A stretch of 64,000 nt of DNA from CAYRNR01 sp964425605 (lineage in GTDB: Bacteria > Myxococcota_A > UBA796 > UBA9615 > CAYRNR01), in contig CAYRNR010000011.1 of the NCBI GenBank assembly GCA_964425605.1, positions 1 to 64,000 of the forward strand, given 5' to 3'. A model generated the notes under the pieces. That model was not told the DNA's origin. It searched no databases and worked only from the letters and a program-made list of their open reading frames with translations. Of the stretch, positions 34,394-43,800 are shown piece after piece (position 1 is the stretch's first letter; the number at the start of each line of letters is the position of its first letter). A program made the translations under genes and the position numbers.

Positions 34394-36574
34394 TCAGCGG
34401 CCGGCCATCCACGCCCGCCCCAGGAAGAAGTCGTCCTCCGCGCGGAACTCGCCCGTCCAGCGGCAGTCCACCTCCCCGCGCGAGCGGGCGATGCCGATGG
34501 CGTACCAGGGGTACTTGCCGGGCATGTAGGTGAGCGCCTCGCGGTAGGCCAGATCCCCGGCCTCCGGGATCGCCTCGGCGTACCTCTCCAGGTACACCTC
34601 TTCGCATGCCGGCTTCCCCGGCTCGGTGGCCGCGCCCTGGGCGAGATTCGCCGCCCGCTCGCACAGGCCGAGCCACGGGACGGGCCAGTCGGCGCAGGCG
34701 TCGGGGACCACGGCAGGGGCGGGAGGGAGCAGGGGCATCCCCACCAGCAGGGCCGCGGCCTGTTCGAAGCACCCCGACAGCGCCGCCGGGTCCTCGAACG
34801 ACGAGGTGCAGTGGGTGATCAGCTCCGGATGACAGGTGTCGTCGGACCAGGTCCGTCCCACCCCCTGGAAGGCGCCCGAGATGCAGGCCTCCCGCAGATC
34901 GCCGGTGAACTCGTGGCAGATGTCCTCGTGGGAGGTGCCGTCGAGGCACACCTCGATGTTGTAGCGCATCGCGCCGAACGCCTGCGCGCAGGGCGGTCCG
35001 CGCGAGTCGTGGTAGTCCAGACACCGCTGGCGGGTGTGGACGTCGCCGAAGTCCACCATGTGGCCCCTGTACAGACACGCCTCGTCGTTGCCCGGCGCGG
35101 CGGACTGGCAGCGCAGGATGCCCGCGTCGCGATCCAGCGAGTACGTGGGCAACTCGAACGCCGAGGTGGGCAGGGCCTCGGTGAAGTACCCGTCGAGCAG
35201 CATGGTGTCGCAGGAGCCGTACTCGGGACGCTCCAGGGGCCGCGAGTTGAACACGAGGCTGTGGAGGTAGCCGGCGACCAGCACGACGGCCAGCAGGCCC
35301 GCGGCCCCGTGCCCGGCCACCCGCTGGAATCGGGAGGCGGAGCGGCGCATGCCGTGGAGCATGGCGGCCGAGCCCACGAACAGGGGGACGAAGGTGGGGG
35401 TGAGGTACCAGATGTAGACCTTGGTGTCGTACCGGGTGAGGTAGGGATCGACCGCGCCGTAGCCCGCGATGAAGGCCAGCAGGAGCAATCCGTTGATGCC
35501 CAGGAACCGCTGGGCGGACGACAGCCCCCCCCTTCGCCACCGCCGGATGTAGCGCGCCGCCTGCCACGCCAGGAACAGAGCCACCGCTGCGGCCCAGACG
35601 CTGAGCACCCCCGCCGCCACCCACCCGACGATCTCACGGGTCCAGTCGATGGGTCCATCCGCGGGCACGTAGAGCTGGGGGGTCGGGCTGTAGAGGAGCT
35701 CGACGTGGGCTCCCAGCGCATCCCACGCGTGCCCGTCGGTGAACCACTGGCCGTACGAGAGCTCCTCGCCGAGGCTGTTCTCGTCGTTCCCGGCCTGCCC
35801 CTGCGCCGCCATCTCCAGCCGGTCGAACACCGCCTGCGGCCTGGCGGCCACGCCGAACGCGGCCAGCGACAGGACCCCCGCGAGGGCGCACGAGCCCAGG
35901 CGCCGCGCGAGGCCCGTGCGGACGCCCGAGGCGCGCCCACCCATCAAACAGACCAGGACCAGCACCACCACGAAGACCGCGTTGGAGATCGTGTACGCCG
36001 TGGCCAGGCCCCCGATCACCCCCGCCACGGCTGCCCACGGGAGGGACAACCTGCTGCTGGAGGCGGCCACCATGAACGGCACCATCAGGACGTACACCAG
36101 GTGCGTCTCCGAGTAGTGTCCGAACGGGAGCAGCGTGTACCACAGCAGCAGCACGGGCGGGAACACGCTGGCGAACAGCGTGGCAAGGACGACGAAGCGG
36201 TCCCTCCGGTGCGGCCAGACCCGCAACAGCAGCGGCACCAGCAGCGCGAGGTACGCCGCGGCGATGGCGGTCGCCAGGAACTTCAGGGCCAGCAGCGAGC
36301 GCGTGCCCAGCAGGGCGGTGGTCCACCGCACCGCGTGGGAGATCCAACCGGAGCCCGCGTGATAGTGATGGGCGATCTGCTCGGGGTTGGTCAGCCAGAA
36401 GGGGTTGTCACCGTCGGGATCGAAGGCCACCCTGGTCTCTTGTATCGCGGGCGCCGAGAGCAAGAAGCAGTGCTCGGGGAGGAAGCGGCCCCAGTCCGGA
36501 TTGCTGAAGAAGAACGGAATCCGGCTCAGGGCGAACACCGCCAGCGCGATCAACAGGAGTGTTCGGCTTCTCAT
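34394..36574 (-). CDS. Polytopic membrane protein with Cys-rich C-terminal domain (paralogue 5 of 5)
   Basis: The protein is 726 aa and is the only family member outside the ten-gene run. The membrane half is typical (SRIPFFFSNPDWG, EHCF, HHYHAG, GHYSET, YTISN). The soluble end keeps CDTML, LRCQSAAP, DICHEFTGDL, ACISGAFQG, LSGCFEQ, GLCERA and GEVDCRWTGEF. It differs in two linked places. Where the other four read [YF]DQC and YPWC or YAWC, this one reads YREA and YPWYAIG, so two cysteines are gone together. A 15-residue extension follows the usual end. It is divergent from the B12-type radical SAM gene at 36675, with 100 bases between starts. Confidence 0.75.
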   Translation of the reverse strand: MRSRTLLLIALAVFALSRIPFFFSNPDWGRFLPEHCFLLSAPAIQETRVAFDPDGDNPFWLTNPEQIAHHYHAGSGWISHAVRWTTALLGTRSLLALKFLATAIAAAYLALLVPLLLRVWPHRRDRFVVLATLFASVFPPVLLLWYTLLPFGHYSETHLVYVLMVPFMVAASSSRLSLPWAAVAGVIGGLATAYTISNAVFVVVLVLVCLMGGRASGVRTGLARRLGSCALAGVLSLAAFGVAARPQAVFDRLEMAAQGQAGNDENSLGEELSYGQWFTDGHAWDALGAHVELLYSPTPQLYVPADGPIDWTREIVGWVAAGVLSVWAAAVALFLAWQAARYIRRWRRGGLSSAQRFLGINGLLLLAFIAGYGAVDPYLTRYDTKVYIWYLTPTFVPLFVGSAAMLHGMRRSASRFQRVAGHGAAGLLAVVLVAGYLHSLVFNSRPLERPEYGSCDTMLLDGYFTEALPTSAFELPTYSLDRDAGILRCQSAAPGNDEACLYRGHMVDFGDVHTRQRCLDYHDSRGPPCAQAFGAMRYNIEVCLDGTSHEDICHEFTGDLREACISGAFQGVGRTWSDDTCHPELITHCTSSFEDPAALSGCFEQAAALLVGMPLLPPAPAVVPDACADWPVPWLGLCERAANLAQGAATEPGKPACEEVYLERYAEAIPEAGDLAYREALTYMPGKYPWYAIGIARSRGEVDCRWTGEFRAEDDFFLGRAWMAGR

Positions 36575-36586
36575 CCTGAGCGATTA

Positions 36587-36615
36587 TTGCCGATCCATGG
36601 AGTCGGGTACACAAT
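36587..36615 (+). promoter_or_regulatory. Candidate sigma70-type promoter for the 36675 gene
   Basis: TTGCCG (36587-36592) and CACAAT (36610-36615) are separated by exactly 17 bases. The -35 matches four of six consensus positions and the -10 matches four of six. A transcript would start near 36622 and leave a leader of about 50 bases. The leftward gene at 36574 must use the same 100-bp gap. Confidence 0.42.
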
Positions 36616-36674
36616 CGGGGAGTGGAGCTGGAAACCCATCGTCCCGGGACGTCGGCGACGAAAGAGGCGTGGAC

Positions 36675-38090
36675 ATGAGCAAGAGGCTGGGACTGATATT
36701 TCCCCGGTTCCGGTACCCGTCGGGTGACATCCCGCTGGGGATCGCGACGCTGGCGGCCCACGTCCAGAGTCAGCTCGACGTCGAGGTCGCGGTGTGCGAC
36801 ACCACGTTCCATCCTCGCCTCGACCACGTGGAGGCCTTCCTGGACCGATTCCAGCCCGACGTGGTGGGCGTGGGGATGTCCACGATCATGGTGGACGACG
36901 CCCTGGCGGTCTGCCGCCTCGCCCACCGCCGCGGCATCCCGGTGTTCGTCGGCGGCCCGCATCCGACCATCGATCCGGAGGGTGTCCTCGCCGATCTCGC
37001 CGTGGACGCGGCCGTGGTCGGCGAGGGCGAGCTGACCACGGTGGACCTGGTCCGGTCGTTGCTGGACGGCCGCCGCGAGCCCGTCGAGGGCGCGTGGGTC
37101 CGGGACCGCGCCGGTGAGATCCATCGTTCCGACGCCTCGCGTCACGTGCAGGACCTGGACTCGCTGCCGTTCCCTGCCTGGGATTCCCTCGACATGGAGG
37201 CCTACTTCGCGGCCTGGGACCAGCTGAGTAGCTTCCGCCCTGGGCTGCGCGGGGTGAACCTCGTGGCCAGCCGGGGCTGCCCATTCCAGTGTTCGTTCTG
37301 CCAGCCGATGCTCGACCAGATGTTCGGCAAGAAGTTCCGCACGCGCAGCCCCGGCTCGGTGGTGGCCGAGGTCGTGGAGCTGCACCGCAGGTTCGCCATC
37401 GACGCGTTCTGGTTCGCCGACGACACCCTCACCCTGAACCGCGCCTGGGTCGAGGAGTTCTGCGACGGGCTCATCGCCACGGGCCTCGGCCTGTACTGGG
37501 GCTGCACCACGCGCGCGAACCTCGTCGATCGAGCGCTCCTGGAGCGCCTCCACGCCAGCGGCCTGCGCAAGATCGGCGTCGGACTGGAGAGCTCCTCGGA
37601 GCGGATACGGGAGGGCATCTACCGCAAGGGGGTCGACGTCGGGTCCGTGGACAGCGCCGTTCGCGCGGCGCGTGATCTCGGTATCCACTCGCTGGTCTTC
37701 CTCATGCTCGGTGCCCCGGGGGAGACACGCACCGAGATGCTGCACAGCATCGACACCGCGGCGAGGTTACCCGCCAGCGACGTGAGCATCTCGCTGTTCG
37801 TGCCCATCCCCGGCACGTCCATCCACGAACGGATGGTCCAGGACGGCTACGAGCTGTCGTCCGGCGCCGCCGACTACGACTACTACGCCCGGCAGCCCTT
37901 CCGCGGCGAGGTGAGCCTGAGGCAGCTGCGCGCCATCCAGCTCTACGGCTACTCGCGCTTCTACCTGCATCCCGCGCGATTGAGGTCCCTGACCCGCTCC
38001 CTGTCCAGCAGCCAGGGCGCCCGCGGCATCGGCCGCAAGCTGCTCCGGTTGGCGCCGGCAGCACCGTGGAGTCGCGTGTCCGGAAAATAG
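36675..38090 (+). CDS. B12-binding-domain radical SAM protein
   Basis: The protein is 471 aa from ATG 36675, with AAAGAGG about ten bases before; the frame extends further up, but into the promoter and the divergent gene. The N-terminal domain is cobalamin-binding-like (DVVGVGMSTIM, VFVGGPHPTIDPE, AVVGEGE). The cluster motif is C202-x3-C206-x2-C209 (CPFQCSFC), then FADDTLTLNR, GVGLESSSE and FLMLGAPGE. This is the common Fe-S oxidoreductase/methyltransferase type seen in hopanoid, bacteriochlorophyll and antibiotic pathways. The next gene, of the same class, begins 19 bases later, so the pair probably acts in sequence. Substrate unknown. Confidence 0.82.
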   Translation: MSKRLGLIFPRFRYPSGDIPLGIATLAAHVQSQLDVEVAVCDTTFHPRLDHVEAFLDRFQPDVVGVGMSTIMVDDALAVCRLAHRRGIPVFVGGPHPTIDPEGVLADLAVDAAVVGEGELTTVDLVRSLLDGRREPVEGAWVRDRAGEIHRSDASRHVQDLDSLPFPAWDSLDMEAYFAAWDQLSSFRPGLRGVNLVASRGCPFQCSFCQPMLDQMFGKKFRTRSPGSVVAEVVELHRRFAIDAFWFADDTLTLNRAWVEEFCDGLIATGLGLYWGCTTRANLVDRALLERLHASGLRKIGVGLESSSERIREGIYRKGVDVGSVDSAVRAARDLGIHSLVFLMLGAPGETRTEMLHSIDTAARLPASDVSISLFVPIPGTSIHERMVQDGYELSSGAADYDYYARQPFRGEVSLRQLRAIQLYGYSRFYLHPARLRSLTRSLSSSQGARGIGRKLLRLAPAAPWSRVSGK

Positions 38091-38109
38091 CGGCTATCCT
38101 CCCCAACCC

Positions 38110-39588
38110 ATGGACCGTGGCCGAAAGATCGTTCTCGTGAGGGCGAGCCCTGGTGTCTACCAGGGCGTGCTGGGCGCGCGGCTCCCCCTCGCGCTGCTGC
38201 GCGTCGCCAGCACGCTGCACGAGACGACCCGTGTGGTGCTCATCGACCAGGCGCAGGACCGCCGCTGGCGGAGCCGCCTGCGCGAGGAGCTGTCCACGGG
38301 TGATCCGCTGGCCGTGGGGCTCGGCACCATGACAGGTCCCCAGCTCGGCCACGCCATCGACATCAGCCGCACCGTCCGCCAGGCCGCCCCTGAGGTACCC
38401 ATCGTGTGGGGTGGAGTGCACCCCTCCCTCTTTCCCGAGCAGGTGGCCCGCAGCCCGCTGGTGGACTACGCGGTGGTGGGAGAGGGTGAGCGGACCCTGG
38501 CCGAGCTGGTCGAGACGCTGGAGGGCCAGGGCGATCCCTCGGGCGTCCTCGGGCTGGCCTACGAGGACGGCGGCGACGTGGTGCGCACGGGACCGCGCCC
38601 CTTCGTGGATCTCGACAGCTTGCCTCCCCTGCCCCTGTCGCTCGTGGACTTCCAGGGGTACATGTGCACGGATTTCGGGGTCCCGAGGGTCACCGAGTAC
38701 GAGTCCTCCCGCGGCTGCCCGCACGACTGCGACTACTGCTACAACAAGACCTACAACCGCCGCCACTGGCGGGCGTTCTCCGCCGAGCGCGTGGTGGAGG
38801 AGATGGCCGACCTGCACCGGCGCTTCGGCGTTCGCGGGTTCTTCTTCGTGGACGACGAGTTCTTCGTCGATCTCGAGCGCGCGCGGGCCATCCTGGAGGG
38901 GGTGCTGCAGCGCGGTCTGGACCTGAGGCTCTCGTTCCAGGGGGGCCGCATCGACTCGTTCCGGCGGATGGACGACGAGACCCTCCGGCTGCTGGCGCGG
39001 TGTGGGGCCCACGCCGTCCAGTTCGGCCTGGAGAGCGGGAGCCCGCGCGTCCTGGAGTTCATCGACAAGAACTTCGACCGCGAGGACGTCCTGGCGCTGA
39101 ACCGCCGGCTGGCCCGCGTCGGTGGGATACGTCCGTACTACAACTTCCTGCTGGGCTTCCCGGGCGAGACCCGCGACGAGATCGACGAGTCCGTCCGGCT
39201 GGGCTGGCAGCTGCTGCGGGACAACCCCCTCGCCACGCTGGGCGTCTACCACATCCTCACCCCGTACCCGGGCTCGGCCCTGTTCGACCGGGCCGTGGGC
39301 GAGGGATTCACGCCGCCCTCGAGCCTCGACGGCTGGGCACGCCTGGACTGGGGCAAGTACGACCTGCACGCCAACTGGTCCCCCTGGCTCAAGCCGGAGG
39401 ATCACGAGTACGCCCAGCGCGTCGCAGCAGCCTCCCTGTTCGTGGATGACAAGGTCGCCCAGCGCACGACCTCGCGGGTCCGGCGGCTGGCCGCGAGCCT
39501 CTACCGGCCCATCGCTCGTGCGCGCTTCAGCTGGGCCGGCTTCGACCGCATGCCCGAGCGCGTCCTATTCGACCGCGTCCTGCGGTGA
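38110..39588 (+). CDS. B12-binding-domain radical SAM protein
   Basis: The protein is 492 aa. It has a B12-domain-like N terminus with IVWGGVHPSLFPEQ and YAVVGEGE. The radical SAM cluster motif is C203-x3-C207-x2-C210 (CPHDCDYCYN), followed by FFVDDEFFVD, QFGLESGSPR and NFLLGFPGE. The C terminus (YDLHANWSPWLKPEDHEY and beyond) is a basic helical tail that could bind the membrane. The last 24 bases overlap the 3' end of the convergent UPF0104 gene, so the two transcripts are complementary at their ends. Confidence 0.82.
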   Translation: MDRGRKIVLVRASPGVYQGVLGARLPLALLRVASTLHETTRVVLIDQAQDRRWRSRLREELSTGDPLAVGLGTMTGPQLGHAIDISRTVRQAAPEVPIVWGGVHPSLFPEQVARSPLVDYAVVGEGERTLAELVETLEGQGDPSGVLGLAYEDGGDVVRTGPRPFVDLDSLPPLPLSLVDFQGYMCTDFGVPRVTEYESSRGCPHDCDYCYNKTYNRRHWRAFSAERVVEEMADLHRRFGVRGFFFVDDEFFVDLERARAILEGVLQRGLDLRLSFQGGRIDSFRRMDDETLRLLARCGAHAVQFGLESGSPRVLEFIDKNFDREDVLALNRRLARVGGIRPYYNFLLGFPGETRDEIDESVRLGWQLLRDNPLATLGVYHILTPYPGSALFDRAVGEGFTPPSSLDGWARLDWGKYDLHANWSPWLKPEDHEYAQRVAAASLFVDDKVAQRTTSRVRRLAASLYRPIARARFSWAGFDRMPERVLFDRVLR

Positions 39589-40806
39589 GCGCCGGACCGA
39601 CCGCAGATCGGACCAGGCGCCCGGAACCAGCAACAGGCCGGGGATGGACGCCCCGAGGGTGTCGACCACGTGGAACACCAGCGTGAAGGCGAGGGCGCGC
39701 TCGGCGTCGATCTCCGGGCAGCAGATCGCCAGGGCGAGCAGACAGGTCGCGTGGAAGGTCCCCAGCGCCGTGGGGGCGGCGGGGACCAGCTGGGCCAGGG
39801 TCGTCAGTCCCGCGATGCCCACGGTCGCGGTCAGCGCCGAGCGGAGGTCCAGACCCAGCGCGAGCAGCATCGGCAGCGGGGTGGTCGCGAAGACCACCCA
39901 GCACGCCAGGTTGAGCCCCACCGCAGCCCAGAATCGTCGGACGTCGCGGGTCACACCGAGCGCGACCTCCACGGGATTCCAGTGGCGGTCCCAGATCCTG
40001 GCCGCGGCGGGTGACACCCGCGCGGCCAGCCCGCGCATCAAGCGCCCGAACGCCTTCCTCTTGAGGCTGATCACGGCGAGGAGCACCGCGGCGGTGAGGG
40101 AGACGGCCGCAAAGGAACGCAGCCCGGCGTCCAGCGACTCCTCGGACAGGGAGAACGGCGGCTCGATGTCGGTGCCCACTGCGTTGGCGATCCCGTCCGC
40201 GATGGGGACGAACGCGAACATCGCCCCGAGCAGGATCAGGATGCACCCCAGGTCGAGCACGCGGGCGATGACCAGGGACGTGAGGATGCGTCCGAAGGGG
40301 AGGCCAGACCAGCGGGAGAGCAACCACGCCTTGGCCACCTCGCCCCCGCGGGCCGGCACCACGCTGTTGACGAGGTTGCCCAGGCATATGGCCCTGGCGG
40401 AGAGCGCGAAGGTCACCTCGGGTGCCCCGGCCAGGAGATATCGCCACTGCTGGGATCGCAGCGGGATGCTCGCGCAGATGACCAGCGCGGACGCCAGCGA
40501 CGCCCAGGGGGAGAGGTCGAGCAGCGCACGCCCCACGGCGGGCACGTCGACCCGCTTGAACAGCCACCAAAGCAACGCCACGCTGACCAGCGCCCCCAGC
40601 GTCGGACCGATCCAGGATCGCAGGCGGCGGCGGTGGGCGTTGGGGCTCGACGCAGTGGGATTCGGCGCTTGGGTCAAGGTACAGGTAGTTGAACAGGAAT
40701 CGCCGCCGCTGGCAATCCACCCGGTGCGCCGTGGGCGGCGAGGAGACGCACGCGGCGCCCGGTTTCCAGCGACCCGGATGAATCGTATGATCAGCAGCTC
40801 AGCCAC
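39565..40806 (-). CDS. UPF0104/LPG synthase transmembrane-region protein
   Basis: The frame is 413 aa from GTG 40806, which has CGAGGA five to nine bases upstream. The first 60 residues are arginine-rich and low in coding character, so TTG 40677 (370 aa) is an alternative that would leave a 140-bp divergent gap. From about residue 68 there are some eight membrane helices with the family signature around GNLVNSVVPARGGEVAKAW and a later LVPAAPTALGTFH. The C-terminal MprF lysyl-transfer domain is absent. Proteins of this kind are flippase- or transferase-like membrane partners often found beside polyprenyl-sugar genes, which matches the GT2 and GT-C genes here. It is head to head with the 40818 gene, starts only 11 bases apart if GTG is right. 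Confidence 0.75.
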   Translation of the reverse strand: MAELLIIRFIRVAGNRAPRASPRRPRRTGWIASGGDSCSTTCTLTQAPNPTASSPNAHRRRLRSWIGPTLGALVSVALLWWLFKRVDVPAVGRALLDLSPWASLASALVICASIPLRSQQWRYLLAGAPEVTFALSARAICLGNLVNSVVPARGGEVAKAWLLSRWSGLPFGRILTSLVIARVLDLGCILILLGAMFAFVPIADGIANAVGTDIEPPFSLSEESLDAGLRSFAAVSLTAAVLLAVISLKRKAFGRLMRGLAARVSPAAARIWDRHWNPVEVALGVTRDVRRFWAAVGLNLACWVVFATTPLPMLLALGLDLRSALTATVGIAGLTTLAQLVPAAPTALGTFHATCLLALAICCPEIDAERALAFTLVFHVVDTLGASIPGLLLVPGAWSDLRSVRRSPQDAVE

Positions 40807-40817
40807 GGGAGTCCTCG

Positions 40818-43800
40818 ATGGTCGACGAAGTCACACAACGCGTCCCGAGCCGCCCCGCTCCGCTCACCGGCGACGGGCGACGGGTGATCCTCGGTGCGCA
40901 GCTGGCCGGCGCCGACCTCGCGGGCGAGGACTTCACCCAGCACGCCTTGAAGAACGTCGACCTGTCCGGTGCGAATCTCGCCGGCAGCCAGTGGATCGGC
41001 GCGCGTCTCGAGCGCGTGAACCTGGCTGGGGCTGACCTGACCGACGCGGATCTGCGCGGAGCGGAGCTCAAGACCGTCGACCTCTCGGGAGCCGAGCTCG
41101 GCGGCGCGAACCTGTGCGGCGTCGAGATGGGCTCGGTCGACCTGAAGGGAGCGAAGGCGAAGGGTGCCGTCCTCACGGGGTGTTCGGTGGAGGACGCCGA
41201 CTTCTCCGAGGCCGAGCTGACCGAGGTCCAGTTCGACGGCGCGACCGTTCGCTCGTCGACGTTCGACCACACGGCCCTGGTGGAGTGCCGGATCAGTGGC
41301 ACGACGCTGGAGCAGTGCGAGTTCACGGACGTGGCGTTCGACCGCTGCGATCTGTCGGCCCTGCGCGTGGATCGCGGTCAGTACGTCCGCACCACCCTGA
41401 CCGGCTGCGAGGGGAAGGGCGCGGCGTTCATCCGGGCGCGCCTGCAGACCCTGACGGTCGGCGATTCGACGCTGACGGCCTGTTTCCTGAACCGATGCGA
41501 CGGGTTGACGCCGGAGGAGACCGAGGCGCTGCGCGAGGCCGGCGCGAAGATCGGCCCCGCGGGTGGGGGGGTCTTCGGTGGCAAGGGCGACCGGGCACCC
41601 GACGATCACGTCGGCGAGCAGATCGGGGCAAAGGACGCCCCCAAGGGGGGAGGCGAGGACGCTGTGGTGATGTGCAGCGCCCGGCTGCCCCGCCTGAAGT
41701 GGTCCGAGGCCAGCCTGGGGGGTGTGAACCTGGCGAACGCCGAGCTGAACGGCACGTCGCTGAGCCAGGCCGACCTGCGCGGCGCAGACCTGCGGTCCGC
41801 GGAGTTCTCGGGAGTCGACCTCTCCGACGCAGACCTGCGGGGAGCCGATCTCCGGGGAACGATCCTCGAGGACACCCTCCTGACGCGAGCCCGGCTGGAC
41901 GGCGCCGACCTGCGAGGCGCCTCGTTGACGTCGGTCAACCTGACCGGCGCCAGGCTGGACCAGGCGCGCCTGGACGGGTGCCGCATCGAGGACGGGATGC
42001 TCAGCAGGGTCTCGCTCACCGCGGCGAGCGCGCCCGCTGTCGTGACCCACCACTGTGCGTTCCGCGACACGGTGTGGACCGAGTGCGAGCTGAGCGGCAG
42101 CCACCACCAGCACGCTCGCTTCGAGGGGGCTGTCTTCGATCGCTGCCAGCTGCGCGGCATGAGGCTGAAGGGAGCCAACCTCGCGCGTCTCTCGGTGGCT
42201 GGCTCGGACCTGGAGGGATGCCTCCTCGCGCGCTGTCACGGTCTGAGCGGCGAAGCCCGGACAGAGCTGGAACGGGCAGGCGCCCACTTCCAGGTGTCCC
42301 TGCTGGCCCGGGCCCGGCAGGAGTTCGTCGGCCGGCCACGCCTGCGGTGGGGCCTCGCGGCAGCGTCCGCCGCGCTCGCGGTCGTCGTCATCGTGCTGGT
42401 GAGCGTTCCGGCCACGTGGCCGACGTCGTGGCTCCTCCAGCGAATGGGGACCATCGTCGACCTGGACACCCAGAAGGACTGTTCCCGGTACGTCCGGCTC
42501 GGCAGGGTGTTGCAGCGGCGGGAGACCCCCAAACCCGCGGAGCAGGCCACGGCCCTGCTCAGGATGGACGCCTGCTTCGACGTCCTGCCCGAGCTGCGCG
42601 GGGAGCGGGTCGGCCTGCTCGGCCGCGTCGAGGAGATCCTGAACCAGCGGCTCCAGGACGACTCCATGGAGGCGGCGGAGCGTTTCGACATCCTGAACTC
42701 GCTGAGGGATGTCTACATCGCCCAGGGGGCGAATCAGGGTGACGATCCGCGCTGGTCCGACATCCACCAGCAGCTCGCCAGGGCCATCACGGCCATGCCC
42801 ATGTCCCCCTTCGAGGAGTTCTACCGCTACGAGCCCGTCCTCGAATCGCTGGTGGTGCTCGGCGAGTACGACCTCGCCACCCAGATCATCGAGCGGATGG
42901 CCAAGCACCAGGACGAGGCGACCCTCTGGACCACCTTGCTCCTCCTGCTCGACCAGATCGGGCTCGAGCTGGGCCCGGCCGAGGCCGTGGCGTTCGCCAC
43001 CCAGCTCGGCGCCTCGGCCGTGATCGAAGACCACCCCGTGGGCGCGATGGTCACCCTGGCCCACGTGGATCTCCTGCTCTCCGGAGAACAGGAGGAGGCC
43101 GCGGCGGTTCTGGCCGACTCGGTCGAGGCGGGGGAACGGCCGGCCTCCGGATTCCTCGCCGCGCTGATCCGCGCCCGGATCGAGCTGGCTGGCGAGCGGG
43201 CGGACGAGGCGCTGGTCCACCTCTCGAGTCTCCCCACCGAGGAAACCGTCTCCTCGGAGCTCCTCGGTCACGCCGCGCTGACGCGCATGGAGGCGCAGCT
43301 CGCCGGCGGCGCCTCGCCCGAGGCGTTCGACGACATCGTCGCCTACCTGGAGGCGGTCGAGCAGCCCTCCGTGGCCGAACGGGTGGTGGGCGAGGCCGTG
43401 GAGCGGGCCGTGGCCGGAGGGGCATTCGCCCAGTTCACGGAGCGAACGGAGGCCATCGAGAACCCGGTGGTCGTCCAGATCCTCGCGGACGCGAATCTCC
43501 AGCTGGAGAACCTGCGCCAGCGCGCCCTCGCCGGAGACCTCGCGGCCGATGATCCGCTGGTCGTGGCGGTCCTCCAGTCGGGGGACCACGAGGGAATCCG
43601 CGAGGTCGTGGCGCTGCTGCTGGCGGTGGAGACCGAGGCGGAGCTCGGGGAGGTCGTGGCCGAGCTGACCGCCATCGCCGGCGAGGTGGGAGGCGACGCA
43701 GGACCGATCGTGGGTCTCACCCTGGCCGAGGGTGCCCTGTACGACCGCGCGTCGCCGCACCTGGCCAAGCAGGTCGCGGACGAGCTCGACCTCTGGTCCA

